From Anseongella ginsenosidimutans (GTDB taxonomy: Bacteria > Bacteroidota > Bacteroidia > Sphingobacteriales > Sphingobacteriaceae): 64,000 nt of DNA. The notes under the pieces were generated by a model. It searched no databases and was not told where the DNA came from. It was given only the letters and a program-made list of their open reading frames with translations. The stretch spans positions 372,001-436,000 of the forward strand of contig NZ_CP042432.1 of NCBI RefSeq assembly GCF_008033235.1, given 5' to 3'. Numbering within the stretch: position 1 is the first letter of the stretch; every line of letters starts with the position of its first letter. This document shows positions 36,790 to 45,657 of this stretch, in pieces. The translations under genes were made by a program, and so were the position numbers.

Positions 36790-38399
36790 GATAAACCGGG
36801 TTTGGCTGCCACAGCGGTGATGATCACCTGGTAATGGGGATCGTGAAAATCCATCTGTTCGCGTTTCAGTTCGGGCAGGCCCAGGCCGTATAAGAAGGCA
36901 GAAGCTACCAGCACGTTGCCATGGGTTTCAACAGCGGTTTCCGCCGGCGGGAAAACTTCCGCGAGCATTCTTGTGACCGAACGCGCCGTAAATGACCAGA
37001 ACCAGGTTCGCTCCCACTCCCCGTGGTCGATGGATGTTATCCCCGGCACGGTCAGCAACAGCTTGCCTCCGGGCTTTAAAATGCGATAACAGGTTTTCAG
37101 CGCATCCTGGTAGTGGTAGATCAGGTGCAGGGTCTGGGTCAGAACAATGCAGTCAAAGCTGTTATCAGGCACGTGCGGCGCATGGCTGAGGTCACCCGTC
37201 AGCGTTGCCTGCGGATGGTATTCATCCACATGCAGCACATCGCTTTTCTCCACGCGACCGCCGCCGAAACGCATTGTATAGGCATTGTCGCCGATCTCCA
37301 GCACGCTTCCCCGGATGTGCAACGCTTGTCTTTGCAGGAAATTCTCAATATAATACCGGTCTACCGGCCCGCCCCGGTCGTACCCGAACTCCGTGCTGTA
37401 GGGCTTGAGGCGGTCGGGCATCTTTACGGCATCGCCGGATTTTCTGCCGAAATATTTGCGGAGCCCTTTCAGCAGGGGCGCCGGGGCATTTTTCCTGACA
37501 AATGTTTTAATGTTCATTGTTAAGTATCTTTTCAGGTATTTCCCGTAAAGGTCCGGCCGGTATTTCCGGAGTGCTGCCAGCGCTTCGTGACCGTTTTCCG
37601 AACCCGCAGGCAAAGGGGCAGGCAACCGGCGGTAAAGGTTTTCACAATAGTAATTGATCCAGTTGCTCCGTCCGTTCTCCAGGCACTTTTTCTCCTCTTC
37701 CGTGTTTACCTGCTGCCTGTCCAACACGTTCAGGACAGCGCCAAGCATAAAGGGAATGCTCCCGGACATATTGGTATTATGGATCCGGTAAGCGGCAATA
37801 CAGGCAGCATGGTGGACAATGGGGTACTCCCGGGCTATTTTCAGGTACAAGTCGTAATCCTCGCAGGCTTTCAGGGATGTATCATAGCGAAAACGACCAA
37901 AAACCCAGCGCGGGTACATGACGGCCCCGTGCATTCCGATATAGTTTCCCTGAAGCAGCTCCAGGTAGGGATTTGCCCCGGGCAGCGCAGTCTCTTTTTC
38001 GATCACCTGGCCTGAAGCGTTTACCTTCCGGTGCGAGCCGGAAACAAATCCCGCCTCTTTATTCTGCGCAAGGAAAGCCAGATTGGCTGGTATTCCTCCG
38101 GGAAGCAGCCAGTCATCAGCATCAAGGAATACCAGGTATTTTCCGGAACTCAGGTCGATCCCCGTATTGCGGGCGGCCGAAAGGCCCTGGTTTGCCTGGT
38201 GTGCGTATTTTACGGTTGGATACCTGCCCGCAACGTCCCGCGTAAGGTCAGAGGATCCGTCGTCTACCACGATCACTTCCAGGTTGCGGTGATCCTGACC
38301 CAGCACGCTGTCGATCGCTTCTGCCAGGTAATGTCCCTGGTTAAAGCAAGGAATAATAACCGAAACCGGGATGGAGGATGTATCGGCAAAAGCGTTCAT
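36786..38399 (-). CDS. Glycosyltransferase family 2 - methyltransferase fusion
   Basis: A 537 aa fusion. The N-terminal GT-A domain (about residues 5-240) has PVSVIIPCFNQGHYL, VVDDGSSD and FLDADDWLLPGG. After a helical linker, residues about 330-537 form a class I SAM methyltransferase (VLEIGDNAYTMRFG, DNSFDCIVLTQTLHLI, RILKPGGKLLLTVPG). This could transfer a sugar and then O-methylate it or cap the chain. The open frame extends to 38768, but ATG 38399 overlaps the upstream stop as ATGA and precedes the GT motif, so the longer form is rejected. Confidence 0.9.
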   Translation of the reverse strand: MNAFADTSSIPVSVIIPCFNQGHYLAEAIDSVLGQDHRNLEVIVVDDGSSDLTRDVAGRYPTVKYAHQANQGLSAARNTGIDLSSGKYLVFLDADDWLLPGGIPANLAFLAQNKEAGFVSGSHRKVNASGQVIEKETALPGANPYLELLQGNYIGMHGAVMYPRWVFGRFRYDTSLKACEDYDLYLKIAREYPIVHHAACIAAYRIHNTNMSGSIPFMLGAVLNVLDRQQVNTEEEKKCLENGRSNWINYYCENLYRRLPAPLPAGSENGHEALAALRKYRPDLYGKYLKRYLTMNIKTFVRKNAPAPLLKGLRKYFGRKSGDAVKMPDRLKPYSTEFGYDRGGPVDRYYIENFLQRQALHIRGSVLEIGDNAYTMRFGGGRVEKSDVLHVDEYHPQATLTGDLSHAPHVPDNSFDCIVLTQTLHLIYHYQDALKTCYRILKPGGKLLLTVPGITSIDHGEWERTWFWSFTARSVTRMLAEVFPPAETAVETHGNVLVASAFLYGLGLPELKREQMDFHDPHYQVIITAVAAKPGLS

Positions 38400-39694
38400 G
38401 GCTGGCTGAATAGTGTTTGCGAAGGCTTGTGCCGGTTTTTCCGGAAGAACAGTACGCCCGATAAGATCCCTGATAGTTCGTTGACGATGGTCCGGTGCCG
38501 CCCGCGGTAGTGTGGCAAGCCTTCTTTCAGCAATCTCCAGTAATAAGGCGCCAGCACCCGGTAAAAATGCCTGCGGTAGCCTGCCTGGGGATTTTGCTTG
38601 TGCTGGATCAGCGCTGCCGCTGTAAACCCCCGCATATAATAAAAAAGTTGCTTGCGCAAGGCGCGCAGTTCCCCCCGGTGTTCGTGATACACGACCGCCC
38701 GGGGCGTATAAAGGATGCGCATCCCTGCGGAGAGAATACGAAACCAGATCTCGGAATCCCCGCTGCATCCGGCGGCGCCCACATCAAGGCGTTCATCAAA
38801 ATAGCCCACTTTTTCAAGCACCATTTTGCGAAATGCCATGTTGGCCCCCGCCCCGATCTCCCATACCGGCGGCCCTCCCCTCAGGTTTTGTTGAATAAAA
38901 AAAGTGTCGAAAAGTTTGTCCCGGTATCCCCGGTTAAAACTCCAGAACTTCTCAAATATCAGCTGGCTTTCTGTGTCCAGGGCGGAGGCAATGACCAAAC
39001 CCGTCATAGCGGCAATATCCGGGTCTTGAAATACTTCCCATACCCGGTATGTCCACTCCGGGTGGACGAGGACATCGTCATCGACGTAAGCCACCAAGGG
39101 TTGCCGTGCCAAGCGGGCGCCGGTGTTCCGGGCAATATCCAGGCCCGGCCTGGGCTCCGGATGATACCTTACTGCGGGATACCGCGCCGCCAGCTGTTCG
39201 GTACTGCGGTCTTCCGGCGCATTATCTACCACGATAATTTCGGCCGGCCGCCAACGCTGGCTCAACAACAGGTCGAGACAGCGCCGCAGCTGGCCAGCCC
39301 GGTTACGGGTACATATTATTACGGAAATATTCAAAGATTTCCCGCCGTCCGGAGGGCGGGGCGCCTCGTCAAACACCTTTTCCAGTACGGCGGCAAAGCC
39401 CGGATGATCACCGCCCAGGAAAGGCTCCCGGTAGTTCCCTGCATGGGCTGCGGACCTGGCTGTATGCCCGTTTCCGGCCGCATAAAAGTCGATAGCAGGC
39501 GACACTGCTTTCAGCACAGCTTTACGCAGGTCCGCGGCATCGGCATATTTTCCGGGAGCCAGGAAGAGATGGCCCAGCGGTATCTGCTGCCACCAGAACA
39601 GGCAGTAATAAGACTGATGAAGCAACTGGGAAAAGTCCTCGTCGTTCTTTTCAAGCTGTATATGGCGGATCGTACAGGGGACCATATTTTTCAT
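38396..39694 (-). CDS. Family 2 glycosyltransferase with N-terminal extension
   Basis: A 432 aa protein. About 120 N-terminal residues (LHQSYYCLFWWQQIPLGHLFL...) have no motif I recognise. The GT-A domain follows with ISVIICTRNRAGQLRRCLDLL, VVDNAPED and the DxD motif YVDDDV. Toward the C-terminus are GAGANMAFRK and DSEIWFRI, typical of GT2 acceptor regions. A start at 39685 (MVPCT) is possible. It follows wzt by 7 nt. Confidence 0.9.
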   Translation of the reverse strand: MKNMVPCTIRHIQLEKNDEDFSQLLHQSYYCLFWWQQIPLGHLFLAPGKYADAADLRKAVLKAVSPAIDFYAAGNGHTARSAAHAGNYREPFLGGDHPGFAAVLEKVFDEAPRPPDGGKSLNISVIICTRNRAGQLRRCLDLLLSQRWRPAEIIVVDNAPEDRSTEQLAARYPAVRYHPEPRPGLDIARNTGARLARQPLVAYVDDDVLVHPEWTYRVWEVFQDPDIAAMTGLVIASALDTESQLIFEKFWSFNRGYRDKLFDTFFIQQNLRGGPPVWEIGAGANMAFRKMVLEKVGYFDERLDVGAAGCSGDSEIWFRILSAGMRILYTPRAVVYHEHRGELRALRKQLFYYMRGFTAAALIQHKQNPQAGYRRHFYRVLAPYYWRLLKEGLPHYRGRHRTIVNELSGILSGVLFFRKNRHKPSQTLFSQP

Positions 39695-39701
39695 ATCACT
39701 A

Positions 39702-40934
39702 TCACAGTTGTGTTAACGTTACCGGGAATTGCGGCCGGACATACCCCATCCATTTGCCAAACCACGCCATGTTTTCCCGGTAGTCCTCCACTTCAAAAAA
39801 CAGGCATTCCTCGAAGTAAAACAAGGGCTGGGAAGTATCCTTTACCACTATAATGGAAAAGTAATAAGAGCCGTCATTCAGAAAATTTCCCGGGATGGTA
39901 CACTCCCCCTCCAGCACGCCCTTCCGGTAAACTGCCGGAGGGTGGGAAACGTCGAAAATACATTCGCCGCCAAGGGTAAACAGGTGTATGCCCACCGCCA
40001 GGTTCACCTCCTTGTTTAAATTGTAGAAGCGGAACTTTACAGTAATCGGCGTGCGTATATCAACCGGGCACATCGGATCCTCCAGGTGAGGGAGCAGCTC
40101 CACCGACATCATCCTTATATGTTCATTCCCCGGCGCTTGTCCCGGAACATCCCATTGTTGTTTCCAAAGCTTCCTCTGAAAGGCCGCCAGGTAATTATTG
40201 GTGATCGTCTGGGGTTCGCCGCTTGCGATGATCTTCCCCTTTTCGAGCCAGATAGCCCGGGTACACAGGTTATTGATTGCCTGCATATTATGCGTTACAA
40301 AAAGGACGGTTTTTCCCTCCACGCTCGAAGCCTCTTTCATTTTACCCAGGCACTTACGCTGGAACTCCGCATCTCCCACGGCCAGTACCTCATCCACCAG
40401 CAGGACCGCAGGCTCCAGGTGGGCAGCCACGGCGAAGGCCAAACGCACGTACATACCGCTGGAATACCGCTTAATGGGCGTATCAATAAAACGTTCCACC
40501 CCCGAAAAAGCCACGATCTCGTCAAAGCGGGCAGCGATCTCCCTTCTTTTCATGCCCAGGATATTTCCATTGAGAAATATATTCTCCCGGCCCGTCAGCT
40601 CCTCATGGAATCCGGTACCTACCTCCAGAAGGCTGGCCACCCTTCCCTTGCCCCTCACCCGCCCGGTAGTTGGCAGGCTTATGCGGGAAATGATTTTCAG
40701 CAGGGTGGATTTCCCGGCGCCGTTCTTACCTACAAAGCCCAGCACCTCTCCCTGAGGCACGTCGAAACTGATATCCTGCAGCGCCCAGATATGATCCCGG
40801 CTCTGATCGTCTTTAGCCGGCGCCTCCTTCCGGCCTTTCCACCAATCCAGCAGGTCCCTTTTCAGCGACCCCGATCCCAGCGCCCCCAACCGATAGTATT
40901 TTGAAACGTTTTCTACACTAATAACCGGATCCAT
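39702..40934 (-). CDS. wzt: Polysaccharide ABC exporter ATP-binding protein with C-terminal sugar-binding domain (Wzt-like)
   Basis: A 410 aa ATPase. Residues 1-250 are the nucleotide-binding domain: Walker A GKNGAGKSTLL, signature RYSSGMYVRLAFA, Walker B LLVDEVLAVGD, and a switch His in VTHNMQ. Residues about 270-400 form the beta-rich Wzt C-terminal domain (PITVKFRFYNLNKEVNLAVGIHLF) that, in O-antigen exporters, recognises the modified end of the chain. Together with the methyltransferase fusion this suggests a capped polymer; that link is inferred. It lies 9 nt after the permease. Confidence 0.93.
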   Translation of the reverse strand: MDPVISVENVSKYYRLGALGSGSLKRDLLDWWKGRKEAPAKDDQSRDHIWALQDISFDVPQGEVLGFVGKNGAGKSTLLKIISRISLPTTGRVRGKGRVASLLEVGTGFHEELTGRENIFLNGNILGMKRREIAARFDEIVAFSGVERFIDTPIKRYSSGMYVRLAFAVAAHLEPAVLLVDEVLAVGDAEFQRKCLGKMKEASSVEGKTVLFVTHNMQAINNLCTRAIWLEKGKIIASGEPQTITNNYLAAFQRKLWKQQWDVPGQAPGNEHIRMMSVELLPHLEDPMCPVDIRTPITVKFRFYNLNKEVNLAVGIHLFTLGGECIFDVSHPPAVYRKGVLEGECTIPGNFLNDGSYYFSIIVVKDTSQPLFYFEECLFFEVEDYRENMAWFGKWMGYVRPQFPVTLTQL

Positions 40935-40943
40935 TTATGAGGC

Positions 40944-41807
40944 TTAAATAATGTCCATTACTTTTATTTCCTGTTTTTTGAATAAATATATACCAGTCAG
41001 CAGAAGTGAGAATACCAGCAGCACCGCAGACAGCATATAACCGGCCGGTACAGCATCCTGCTTGAGGAAAGCCGCGCGGAAAGTTTCAATAGCCGGTGTC
41101 AGGGGGTTCAGCCAGAATAAGAACCGGTAGGGCGTTGATGCTACCAGTGAAGCGCCGTATACCACGGGCGTCATAAACATAAACAAGCGCAGTCCGAACT
41201 GCACTACATTATTCAGGTCGCGGTACTTTGCCGTAAGCACGCTCACGATCAGGCCTGCGCCGAGCGCAAACAACCCGGTCAGCGCCAGTATCAGCGGCAC
41301 CAGCCAAATCAGTACGGAAGGAGCAGCAACCTGGCGGGTGAACAGGAAATAGGCATACACGGCCAAAAAGACCAGCAGCTGAATACCCAGACGGATCGAC
41401 CGGGTCACCAGGGCGCTCAGCGCAACGATGAGCCTGGGAAAATACACCTTGCTGAAGATCCGGGCATTATGCAAAAAAATGTGCATGACGTCTGTGAAAC
41501 AATCTGAGAAATAATTCCAGATAATAATGCCGGACAGGTAAAACAGGATCGGGGGGATACCGTCCGTTGGGATGCCGGCGATCCGGCTGAAGATCAAACT
41601 ATACACCATCGTGGTCAGCAATGGCTGCAAAAGGATCCAGAAGGGCCCGATAATGGTTTGCTGGTAACTAACAAGCAAATCCCTTTTAACCAGCCTGAGC
41701 AAAAGGTCCTTATAATGAAAAATCTCTCCCAGCTCCCGAAAAAAATCCCGCTTTTCAGGATGCACCTCCCATTCCCAGTCATTCCGGTGAACCAATTTTT
41801 GGCGCAT
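40944..41807 (-). CDS. wzm: Polysaccharide ABC exporter permease (Wzm-like, ABC-2 type)
   Basis: Membrane half of the exporter, about 287 aa with six helices and the family motif RDLLVSYQQTIIGPFWILLQPLL, then FSKVYFPRLIVALSALV and LNPLTPAIETFRAAF. The frame opens at 41873 (MAGNH), but that ATG lies inside a perfect hairpin and the extra 22 residues are unlike the family; ATG 41807 (MRQKLVH) is preferred. It is the first gene of the eight-gene polysaccharide operon. Confidence 0.9.
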   Translation of the reverse strand: MRQKLVHRNDWEWEVHPEKRDFFRELGEIFHYKDLLLRLVKRDLLVSYQQTIIGPFWILLQPLLTTMVYSLIFSRIAGIPTDGIPPILFYLSGIIIWNYFSDCFTDVMHIFLHNARIFSKVYFPRLIVALSALVTRSIRLGIQLLVFLAVYAYFLFTRQVAAPSVLIWLVPLILALTGLFALGAGLIVSVLTAKYRDLNNVVQFGLRLFMFMTPVVYGASLVASTPYRFLFWLNPLTPAIETFRAAFLKQDAVPAGYMLSAVLLVFSLLLTGIYLFKKQEIKVMDII

Positions 41808-41861
41808 TTGTAAGAGTTTATTGCAGAGAATTTTATTACGATTCCACAATAAATTTACATG

Positions 41862-41886
41862 ATTCCCGGCCAATCAAGCCGGGAAT
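41862..41886. promoter_or_regulatory. Perfect 9-bp inverted repeat upstream of wzm
   Basis: ATTCCCGGC (41862-41870), a 7-nt spacer CAATCAA, then GCCGGGAAT (41878-41886). It lies about 55-80 nt upstream of the preferred wzm start. It could be an operator, a leader hairpin, or a terminator-like element. No T run follows on the minus strand. Confidence 0.5.
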
Positions 41887-42090
41887 TCCGGTTTTGTTCA
41901 CCCGGGTTCACACTATTGCACAGTATGCCACACTATCTTTTCGGAAAGTCTTTAGTGAAGATCCTATGCCGGGTTTTTCTGCCGGAAGAATTTCAAATAA
42001 TACAACTGCCGAACTTGTAACTCTTTGGGAGCAGCTATCAGCAGCCATTCTAGCGGCATTGAATACGAAAACGGAAGGTAAGCTATTGAA

Positions 42091-42807
42091 TCAATCGTCC
42101 TGTTTCAATATCTCAATCTGCTTTTCCCTGATATTTCTCCAGTCGTCGCTATTTTCGCTATTACTGATAAGTTGATTTAGTTCAGAGTTCTCAATTTGCT
42201 TACCTAACTGTTTTTGAATATCTGCCAGTACCAATAGGTATTTCGCTTTATCCAGTCCTTGCAAACTGCTGCCAATGGCGGAATACCGGGGAAGCATCCT
42301 TTCCGCAAGTTTTGGGTCTTCTTTGGAATACAAAACGTCATAAAGGACAGCGAACAATTTTGCATATTCCGGGTTTGCCAATGTTCTAAAAAACCTGTCT
42401 TCTTCTGTAGACTTTGTTCCGATAAAGAGCGTATTACCACCCGGGTCGGTCAAAGTGAATCTGCGGTCTGCAATCAAATTACGTACTTTTGTAATCTTTG
42501 GAAATCCAGTCCGCGGGATTTTACCGTAATACTTTTTCAATGCAGTGGTAAAAAGACGGTTGACCTCATCCACATCCTTGACCATTAAAAAGCACATGGT
42601 TGAATTTTCTGAAGCTGTAGGTACTACCTTACGGTTGCCATAGAAATGTAATTCAATACTATTCCATTTCAACGAAGCATACGGATTGGGTGATGTGTAT
42701 ACTCCCAAAACTTCAAATCCCAACTCTTGGTAAAATGCTACCTGTGGCCGTATATCCGGACAAGGCATAATTGGAATGACTTTTTCCTGATTTTGTTCTC
42801 CCATCAT
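42091..42807 (-). CDS. VOC-family (glyoxalase/bleomycin-resistance-like) protein with helical C-terminal extension
   Basis: A 238 aa protein. Residues 8-130 fit the vicinal-oxygen-chelate fold (IPIMPCPDIRPQVAFYQELGFEVLG, FTLTDPGGNTLFIG). About 100 further residues are helical and charged and are not part of the core fold. Substrate unknown. Composition is visibly AT-richer than the polysaccharide operon next to it. It follows the AraC regulator by 71 nt on the same strand, so the two probably form a small acquired unit. Confidence 0.8.
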   Translation of the reverse strand: MMGEQNQEKVIPIMPCPDIRPQVAFYQELGFEVLGVYTSPNPYASLKWNSIELHFYGNRKVVPTASENSTMCFLMVKDVDEVNRLFTTALKKYYGKIPRTGFPKITKVRNLIADRRFTLTDPGGNTLFIGTKSTEEDRFFRTLANPEYAKLFAVLYDVLYSKEDPKLAERMLPRYSAIGSSLQGLDKAKYLLVLADIQKQLGKQIENSELNQLISNSENSDDWRNIREKQIEILKQDD

Positions 42808-42878
42808 TCATTTTTTTCTTTAAAAAGCAAAACTAACCTAATGAGATAAGTTAAAATTGGAAAAAATGGACATCCGGC

Positions 42879-43676
42879 TTACGTTGAAATCGGGACGTAG
42901 TTACTTGGGCTAAAACCGGAAAATTCCTTGAAATCGTTGATAAAATGGGCCTGGTCATAGTATCCGAGATCCAGAGCCTTATTTGTAAAACCGGCATAGT
43001 GGTGGCACGGAAATAAAGAGCTTTCAAAACGAAGTATTCTGGAATACAATTTCGGATTAAAACCCGCGAAACTTCTAAACCTTCTTTCAAACTGCTTTTG
43101 CGATAATAAGCTCTCTTTTGCTAAGTTTTTGATATTTACCTGCCCACGCAATTCTCTCATCTTTTTTATAGCATTTATTATAGAAAGATCAGTTTTTCGG
43201 TTGGAGTCAAACTTAAGTTTCAGGTATTGGGTCATTATTTCAACCCGCTGATTGAATCGATTACTGTTTGCTAAACGGTGAGCAATCAGGTCAGCATCCG
43301 AACGCATAATTTCATGAAGGTCTATATATTGATTACCCAAATCGCTTGCTGAAACTTCGAAAAAATAAGGAATGGCATCGGAGTATAACGATACTCCAAA
43401 TATTTCGGAAAGCCCGCCCGTTTCTATGCAACTATAATTGGCGGTATGACCCTGTAAAACACTAAAAGCAGGCTGCGTTCCGGGATTAAAAGCAAAAACA
43501 AGTTCCGTATTGGTATTGGCTGTAGAATGATAGTTGCTGCGTTCCTGAACACCCGTGGTCCACCAGCCACACCAAAAATGGCTTACAAAATCCTTCAGCC
43601 CCTTATCAGGCAGAATGACTTCATAGGTAATTCCTCCAAAATGCTTCACATCGACTGATGGGCTTTTATCCAACAA
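42879..43676 (-). CDS. AraC-family transcriptional regulator, unusual 5' end
   Basis: A 265 aa regulator with an N-terminal sensory domain of the AraC-associated beta type and a C-terminal double HTH (QVNIKNLAKESLLSQKQFERRFRSFAGFNPK, LDLGYYDQAHFINDFKEFSGFSPSNYV). No ATG begins it: candidate starts are two consecutive TTG codons at 43676 and 43673, and the frame is open upstream into the tRNA-Val gene until a TAG. The start lies inside the tRNA terminator hairpin. AT-rich relative to the window. It may have been joined to the tRNA by integration. Confidence 0.82.
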   Translation of the reverse strand: MLDKSPSVDVKHFGGITYEVILPDKGLKDFVSHFWCGWWTTGVQERSNYHSTANTNTELVFAFNPGTQPAFSVLQGHTANYSCIETGGLSEIFGVSLYSDAIPYFFEVSASDLGNQYIDLHEIMRSDADLIAHRLANSNRFNQRVEIMTQYLKLKFDSNRKTDLSIINAIKKMRELRGQVNIKNLAKESLLSQKQFERRFRSFAGFNPKLYSRILRFESSLFPCHHYAGFTNKALDLGYYDQAHFINDFKEFSGFSPSNYVPIST

Positions 43677-43705
43677 AAAGCCGCTCTTCTTACGAAAAAC
43701 GGCTT
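43675..43705 (-). terminator. Terminator downstream of tRNA-Val
   Basis: On the minus strand AAGCCG and CGGCTT (43700-43705 and 43678-43683) form a 6-bp stem with a 16-nt loop followed by TTTTTG. It is located 11 nt after the tRNA 3' end and covers the start of the AraC gene. Confidence 0.65.
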
Positions 43706-43715
43706 CTTTATTTTG

Positions 43716-43790
43716 TGGGAGCTACTGGGTTCGAACCAGTGACCCCCTGCTTGTAAGGCAGGTGCTCTGAACCAGCTGAGCTAAGCTCCC
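43716..43790 (-). tRNA. tRNA-Val (anticodon TAC)
   Basis: The 75-nt minus-strand cloverleaf has acceptor arms GGGAGCT/AGCTCCC, a D arm with AGCTCAGCTGGTT, anticodon stem CCTGC/GCAGG with loop CTTACAA (anticodon TAC at plus 43753-43755), and T arm CTGGTTCGAACCAG. The discriminator is A; CCA is not encoded (the next bases are CAA). All stems pair. Confidence 0.97.
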
Positions 43791-43876
43791 AAATGGGAAT
43801 GCAAATATAGAGTTTACCGCGCTATTCCCCCAAATTATTTTAAAAAATTTGACATGGTTTTTGCATTGTTCCGGTT

Positions 43877-44842
43877 ATGCCAAAACGAAATTTGCTGAAG
43901 AAGATCCTTTTTCTATTTAAGGGCTCCGTTGCGGGCTTTGTGGATGACAAGGTAATGAAGCTCAGCGCGGCGCTCGCCTATTATACCGTTTTCTCCATCG
44001 GCCCCATGCTAATGGTCATCATTATGCTTTGCAGTATATTTTACGGCAAAGAGGCCATTGAGGGAACGATCTATAGTGAGATCAGCACGTTCGTGGGGAG
44101 TAAGGCAGCGCTGCAGATACAGGAGATCATCCGAAATGCGGCCATTTCAGATAATTCTACCCTGGCGGCGATCATAGGCATAGGAACATTGCTGTTCGGC
44201 GCGACCGGGGTGTTTGTAGAGATCCAGGACTCCATCAATTTCATTTGGGGGCTCAAGGCGAAGCCCCAAAAGGGCTGGCTAAAGATGCTGCTGAACCGGC
44301 TTCTGTCTTTTTCGCTGGTGATTGGCCTGGGCTTCGTACTCCTCGTGTCCCTGGTAGTGGACAGCCTCATCGAGTTTCTTAATGAAAAATTGCTTGCCAT
44401 GTTTCCGGAAGCAGCGGTGATCTGGGCCTATACGATCAATACCGCGCTTAACTTTGTCATCACGGCGCTGCTTTTCGGGATCATCTTTAAGGTACTGCCT
44501 GATGCCCGGATCAAATGGAAAGACGTGGGCGTAGGCGCCTGCTTTACCGCCCTGCTGTTTCTGCTTGGGAAGATGGCCATCGGGTATTATATGGGGCAGG
44601 TAGATACCGCCAGTTCTTACGGGGTAGCCGGTTCGCTGGTGGTGGTGCTGCTTTGGGTTTACTATTCGGCGGCTATCCTGTATTTCGGAGCAGAATTCAC
44701 CCTGCAATACGCTCAGGAATACGGAAAACATATTTACCCGGACACCTATGCCGTTTGGATTGAAAAGGTGGAGGTACAGCACAAGGAATCCCTGGAAAAA
44801 GTAAAGAAAGTCAGGGGCCCGGCGGCTAAATCATCACCGTAA
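43877..44842 (+). CDS. YihY/BrkB-family inner-membrane protein
   Basis: A 321 aa protein with six membrane helices and the YihY signature (KLSAALAYYTVFSIGPMLMVII; GATGVFVEIQDSINFIWG; SYGVAGSLVVVLLWVYYSAAILYFGAEFT). Older annotations name the family ribonuclease BN in error. A transport-like role is suggested but unproven. It ends with a charged cytoplasmic tail. Convergent with the repressor gene, overlapping it by 17 nt. Confidence 0.88.
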   Translation: MPKRNLLKKILFLFKGSVAGFVDDKVMKLSAALAYYTVFSIGPMLMVIIMLCSIFYGKEAIEGTIYSEISTFVGSKAALQIQEIIRNAAISDNSTLAAIIGIGTLLFGATGVFVEIQDSINFIWGLKAKPQKGWLKMLLNRLLSFSLVIGLGFVLLVSLVVDSLIEFLNEKLLAMFPEAAVIWAYTINTALNFVITALLFGIIFKVLPDARIKWKDVGVGACFTALLFLLGKMAIGYYMGQVDTASSYGVAGSLVVVLLWVYYSAAILYFGAEFTLQYAQEYGKHIYPDTYAVWIEKVEVQHKESLEKVKKVRGPAAKSSP

Positions 44843-45554
44843 TTTTTCCTTTCACCAGGTGAAGGGAAAGGATCGATCTTTTTTCAATAACGATATCCCC
44901 GCTGAAGGCAGGGTTCACGGCTCTCAGGATGACTTTCTTTTTATCCTTATGTTCTGCCAGAAGCCGGATCGTTTTAAGGCTGTTCGCATTCTCGTCCGTA
45001 ATTACCAGATACGCTTCTCCCCAGAGGATAATATCGGGGTTCTTAACTGCCTTAACGGCAATAATATCCCCATGAAGGTATCTAGGGTACATGCTCTCAC
45101 CATAATAAGGGAGGTAAGCGGTGCAATCATTGAAAGGCATAAAATCAATATAGTACTCCGGAGCTTCATTTACGAGGGAAAAGCCTTCCTCTCTGCCGTA
45201 TTCTCCCTCATGGAGCTTTGTACTGAAATAAGGGACTCCGGTACGGTTCTCTTCGCGGTTTCTTTCTTCTTCAGGGCTCCCCGCTCCTTCCTCGCTCTGC
45301 TGGCTGAGGCCGGCCTGAACTGCCTTCCCCGTCAGGGGCCCGCCGGGGAGAAACATGTCCCCTTCCCCGGTTTTCAGCCATTCAGGGTTAGCCTGGAAGG
45401 CAAGCTTCAGCAGATGAGTAACGCCGTCCACCGAATTACGCCCCCGTTCAATATCGGAAATGGACCCTTGCCGGCGGCCGATTGCCTTTGCCAGATCGCC
45501 CTGGGAAAGATTAAGTGCGCGGCGAAGGGCTTTCATTCGAAGATGTTCGTTCAT
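44826..45554 (-). CDS. LexA/CI-like repressor (XRE HTH + S24 peptidase-like domain)
   Basis: A 242 aa protein. Residues 5-65 are an HTH (LNLSQGDLAKAIGRRQGSISDIERGRNSVDG). A Glu/Arg-rich hinge follows, then an S24 domain with the nucleophile region YGESMYPRYLHGDIIAVK and a candidate general-base Lys in NSLKTIRL. No Ala-Gly or Cys-Gly autocleavage site is obvious in the hinge (EGAGSPEEE is one possibility), so it may bind a signal rather than cleave. A palindrome over its own promoter suggests autorepression. Phage-type and stress-type repressors share this layout. Confidence 0.85.
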   Translation of the reverse strand: MNEHLRMKALRRALNLSQGDLAKAIGRRQGSISDIERGRNSVDGVTHLLKLAFQANPEWLKTGEGDMFLPGGPLTGKAVQAGLSQQSEEGAGSPEEERNREENRTGVPYFSTKLHEGEYGREEGFSLVNEAPEYYIDFMPFNDCTAYLPYYGESMYPRYLHGDIIAVKAVKNPDIILWGEAYLVITDENANSLKTIRLLAEHKDKKKVILRAVNPAFSGDIVIEKRSILSLHLVKGKITVMI

Positions 45555-45583
45555 GTGTTGAAATTTTACAGGTAGAACTATAA

Positions 45584-45604
45584 AAAAATAGCAAAACTAT
45601 TTTT
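45584..45604 (-). promoter_or_regulatory. Operator palindrome over the S24 repressor promoter
   Basis: AAAAATAG (45584-45591), spacer CAAAA, CTATTTTT (45597-45604) is a perfect 8-bp inverted repeat. On the minus strand TAGTTTTG (45599-45592) inside it matches the -7 consensus TAnnTTTG. On the plus strand TACCTTTA (45605-45612) could be the -7 box for the gene at 45658. One bound repressor could therefore control both directions. Confidence 0.65.
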
Positions 45605-45657
45605 ACCTTTACATACCGGACGCTTGACCCACCCGGATATAACACATCTATAAAATT

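Noticed and set aside
38400-38768. N-terminal extension of the GT-methyltransferase fusion
   Set aside because: Out of frame with, and overlapping, the upstream glycosyltransferase; the ATGA overlap at 38396-38399 is the natural start.
38495-39853. 452 aa plus-strand open frame
   Set aside because: Antisense to a glycosyltransferase and wzt with clear motifs; shadow frame.
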